DNA of 64,000 nt from Ridgeia piscesae (lineage: Eukaryota > Annelida > Polychaeta > Sabellida > Siboglinidae), in assembly GCA_025642075.2 (NCBI GenBank), contig JAODUO010000126.1, positions 1,091,001-1,155,000 of the forward strand, in the 5' to 3' direction. The notes below the pieces were generated by a model. That model was not told the origin of the DNA and did no database searches. It worked only from the letters and a program-made list of their open reading frames with translations. Shown in pieces: positions 61,440 through 64,000 of the stretch (position 1 is its first letter; each line of letters begins with the position of its first letter). Position numbers and translations under genes: made by a program.

Positions 61440-61655
61440 GCGACATCGCGATACAATACCGCAGAGTTACGTGTAGCGGCCGACGTAAGCATGCCGGCTT
61501 GCCGTCGAGTTTTGCGCAAGTTTGTTTTATGACTTGTATTCGTTACAGGGATGTAATTTTTTTATTTTGTAACATAGTGTGTATATGTATATAAGATATG
61601 TCAGGGGAAGCTTGGCGGTTGTAATAACAGGTCAGTTTCATGGTTATGTTAAAAA
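61440..61655 (+). repeat. Unclassified dispersed repeat, copy 4 (right arm)
   Basis: It contains CTTGCCGTCGAGTTTTGCGC, TTTTGTAACATAGTGTGTAT and GCTTGGCGGTTGTAATAACA, in the order of copy 2. Confidence 0.65.
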
Positions 61656-61659
61656 GTAA

Positions 61660-62916
61660 AAGATCGCTTAATACCCCGCTCTCGGGTTTCTTTCGGTCCA
61701 CACATTCAGTGGGGTATCTTCTTTGAAAAGTCGTCGTGGTTTATTGAATTTAAAATAACCTGTGCTCCAAATCAGTCTTGAAGCATGCAGTCCACGGCAA
61801 AATTGTCATCGTTCGGTTGAAGTTGAATTTGGCCACCGCGTGTGGTATTTACCATTGTTGCGCAACCACCTCATTGCCTACTCGAACTTCACTGGATTTT
61901 TTCGCATTTACAATATCTTTCGTTTCTCAGCAGATAGCTTCTCTTGCTTTTGTTTTAACATCCCGTATGCCTGACACTCAGGTAATTTGCTAATGGTAGA
62001 TATATATATATATAAGCAACTTAGACCACGTCGATACTCTAATCATTATGCACAGCCAGCATTGCTGAGAACAGTGGACAATCTACGTCATAATCACTCA
62101 TTCTATCGCATTATTCCTCGTGAATTCCTCGTAAATTGGGCAACAAATTTTCGTTGTGAAATAGTCTTAATGTGCATAACATTAATACCAAATAAAAAAA
62201 TATGTGTGTGACAATATACTATGTGGGATTTCTGGATTATTTGAGGGCTTACAAACCTTAGGGTTGCATGTTCCTTTAATAAGATTGTTTTGATTTGGAA
62301 ACTTGCCAGCCAATTAGGTGCCAACTTTGCGCCGTGTCCATATACAACAACCAGGCACATACGGTGAACCAGGTACATTTGACTGAGGTATTTGCAAATT
62401 ACCTGAGTTTAGTGATTGACATACAACAAAGCGCCCACGTTGATTACCCCGCAGTAAACGCGTCAACCCGTCAATCAAACCGGCTAGCTATTATATCGTG
62501 CAAGTTCATTTTAATGGCGCCACCTGTTGATAAATAGTATATGTGTTTAGCTATGACATTAGCACTGTCATTAGAACGTGATGCTGCGTTGACCTGACAA
62601 TTTACAACTGGTCGTGGGAGGGTTCTATTGAACGGTGGTTGATGGTCAGTGCGTATAGTTACAATTTAATGTACGTGTCACGCATGAATAACCCGAATGG
62701 GTTACTGTGAGGACGGCGGTCATCGGCGTAAACAACTGAGGCTAACCGAGCTGAATTGCTGCATCAGTGTTATGTTGAAAACAGGGGCGCGCGTCCCCTG
62801 TGGTTGAGTTGACAATATGGAATGCTCTACACGTCACATTACTAAGGAATCATGACAGCTAATTTAACTGTTCTAATGAAATTCTTATTACCAAACACAT
62901 GAATATATCTTTCAAA

Positions 62917-62953
<37 letters not shown>

Positions 62954-64000
62954 TATGTATAAGGTTTAATCTCACAAATAATATATGCTAAGTGTTTGTA
63001 AGTCGACTATCCCGCTACTATTTGATCGATGCCTTTAAATGTTCAATATTTTGCAGATTCCTTCATTCAAGTCTCTCTCCCATCCCAATTATATCACGTG
63101 TATCTTCCTGCTAGTGATGAATATTACCCTCTGCACTTTGATGATTGCGTGAAGTCCCTTACAAATATAGTCAAATTATCTAATTGGTTGTGTTCCCTTA
63201 AATTATCCTACAATTAGTTGCAATGTCGTGCGTTTTTTTTTGGATTACCAGACGGCGTCGCATTGCTAGGTTAAGCATTTATAATACCAGACTAACCTGA
63301 TGCGTATTTTTATAATCGTAAAAGCACAATCGTTTTATCGTAAATACCAGTACTTCTATAACACGTGCTCCAGTAGCGTTATGCCGCGTCAGGTTGTCAT
63401 CGGTCTTCTGTTTGAAGATGGTGTCAACAATGTTCTTGGCCAATCCCCATGGACCTCTTCTTCTCCATCTCAGATCAACAACAAGAGACTCCTGGTATAT
63501 TTTCTCCTTCCCCAGTGTGTGGATGCAGGTTAATGTGTACCATGAATCCGCTAAACTAAAAAGTACCGTTTGTAAAATTACAGCTGTTAAAACAATACCA
63601 ACAACAACACAACGCTTTTACATATATGACTTTTATATAATTCCTGTCTACACTGATCAGTGGTATTCATTAACCACTCCATCACCCAATAATGAAACAC
63701 TTGGCAACACACATTGACTGTTAACATACAAAACATGCCAGCGTATAAACTTCCACAAGTGATACACTGTCAGTTGGATCTGTCTGTTAAACGTAAAACC
63801 CAACTGATAAATCAACGAGATATAGCTAAACATCATGTCGTGTCAGTAACAATAGCAACACCTCTACAAGAGAACTTACTAACAACAATTCATGGAACAT
63901 CTAAACATATGTCAGTGACATTGTAACTAGAATTGACTCTAGTCGTACTTATCTGGAACACTTACACAAATGCTTTACTACCATATGCTTTACTCAGGGG
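61660..64000. other. Right edge, no gene recognised
   Basis: Only short AT runs (62001, 62923) and unassigned short open frames are seen. A minus-strand frame near 63410-63480 (RGPWGLAKNIVDTIFKQK) is open but not recognised. Confidence 0.4.

Noticed and set aside
63714..64000. A retroelement RT fragment at the right edge
   Set aside because: A short reading with SSRTYLEHLHKCF resembles RT loops only weakly, and no catalytic motif is visible.

Overview
The window is eukaryotic nuclear DNA from an invertebrate animal, most likely a lophotrochozoan and probably a mollusc. It is AT-rich, with genes split into short exons by long introns, many LINE, LTR and DNA-transposon remnants, tRNA-derived SINEs and very long pure microsatellites. 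Nothing prokaryotic is present (no operons, CRISPR arrays or rRNA). Species-level identity cannot be read from the sequence.

Layout. (1) 11-7703, minus strand: seven exons of CDKAL1, the tRNA t6A37 methylthiotransferase; the gene runs off the left edge inside the radical-SAM domain. Its second intron carries a piggyBac-like non-autonomous element. (2) About 10143-28217, plus strand: a seven-exon alpha-type nicotinic acetylcholine receptor-like subunit. All internal exons join in phase. It uses an apparent GC-AG intron, and one extra base interrupts TM4. Its introns hold SINEs, a degenerate repetitive-gene copy and a LINE fragment. (3) 28.5-36.2 kb: mainly a minus-strand Ty3/gypsy retrotransposon with a 114-bp LTR, into whose 5' end a plus-strand LINE has inserted. 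(4) 37756-44713, plus strand: six consecutive exons, all phase 1-1, encoding two Ig-like and four Cys-rich EGF-like modules of an extracellular protein; both gene ends are missing. (5) 45-49 kb: LINE fragments and intergenic DNA. (6) 50.4-55.9 kb: DNA transposons, including two hAT-like elements with exact 8-bp target duplications, one of them hosting a nested third element. (7) 57221-59560, minus strand: last exon of a GT61-family (DUF563) glycosyltransferase and a probable upstream exon. (8) 59.8-64 kb: repeats and no convincing gene.

No operon-like cooperation exists between these genes. No wholly new biological system is demonstrated. The most informative observations are the GC-AG intron with a frameshifted TM4 exon in the receptor, the symmetric Ig/EGF exon array with duplicated introns, the nested transposons whose insertion history can be read directly, and a four-copy unclassified repeat.
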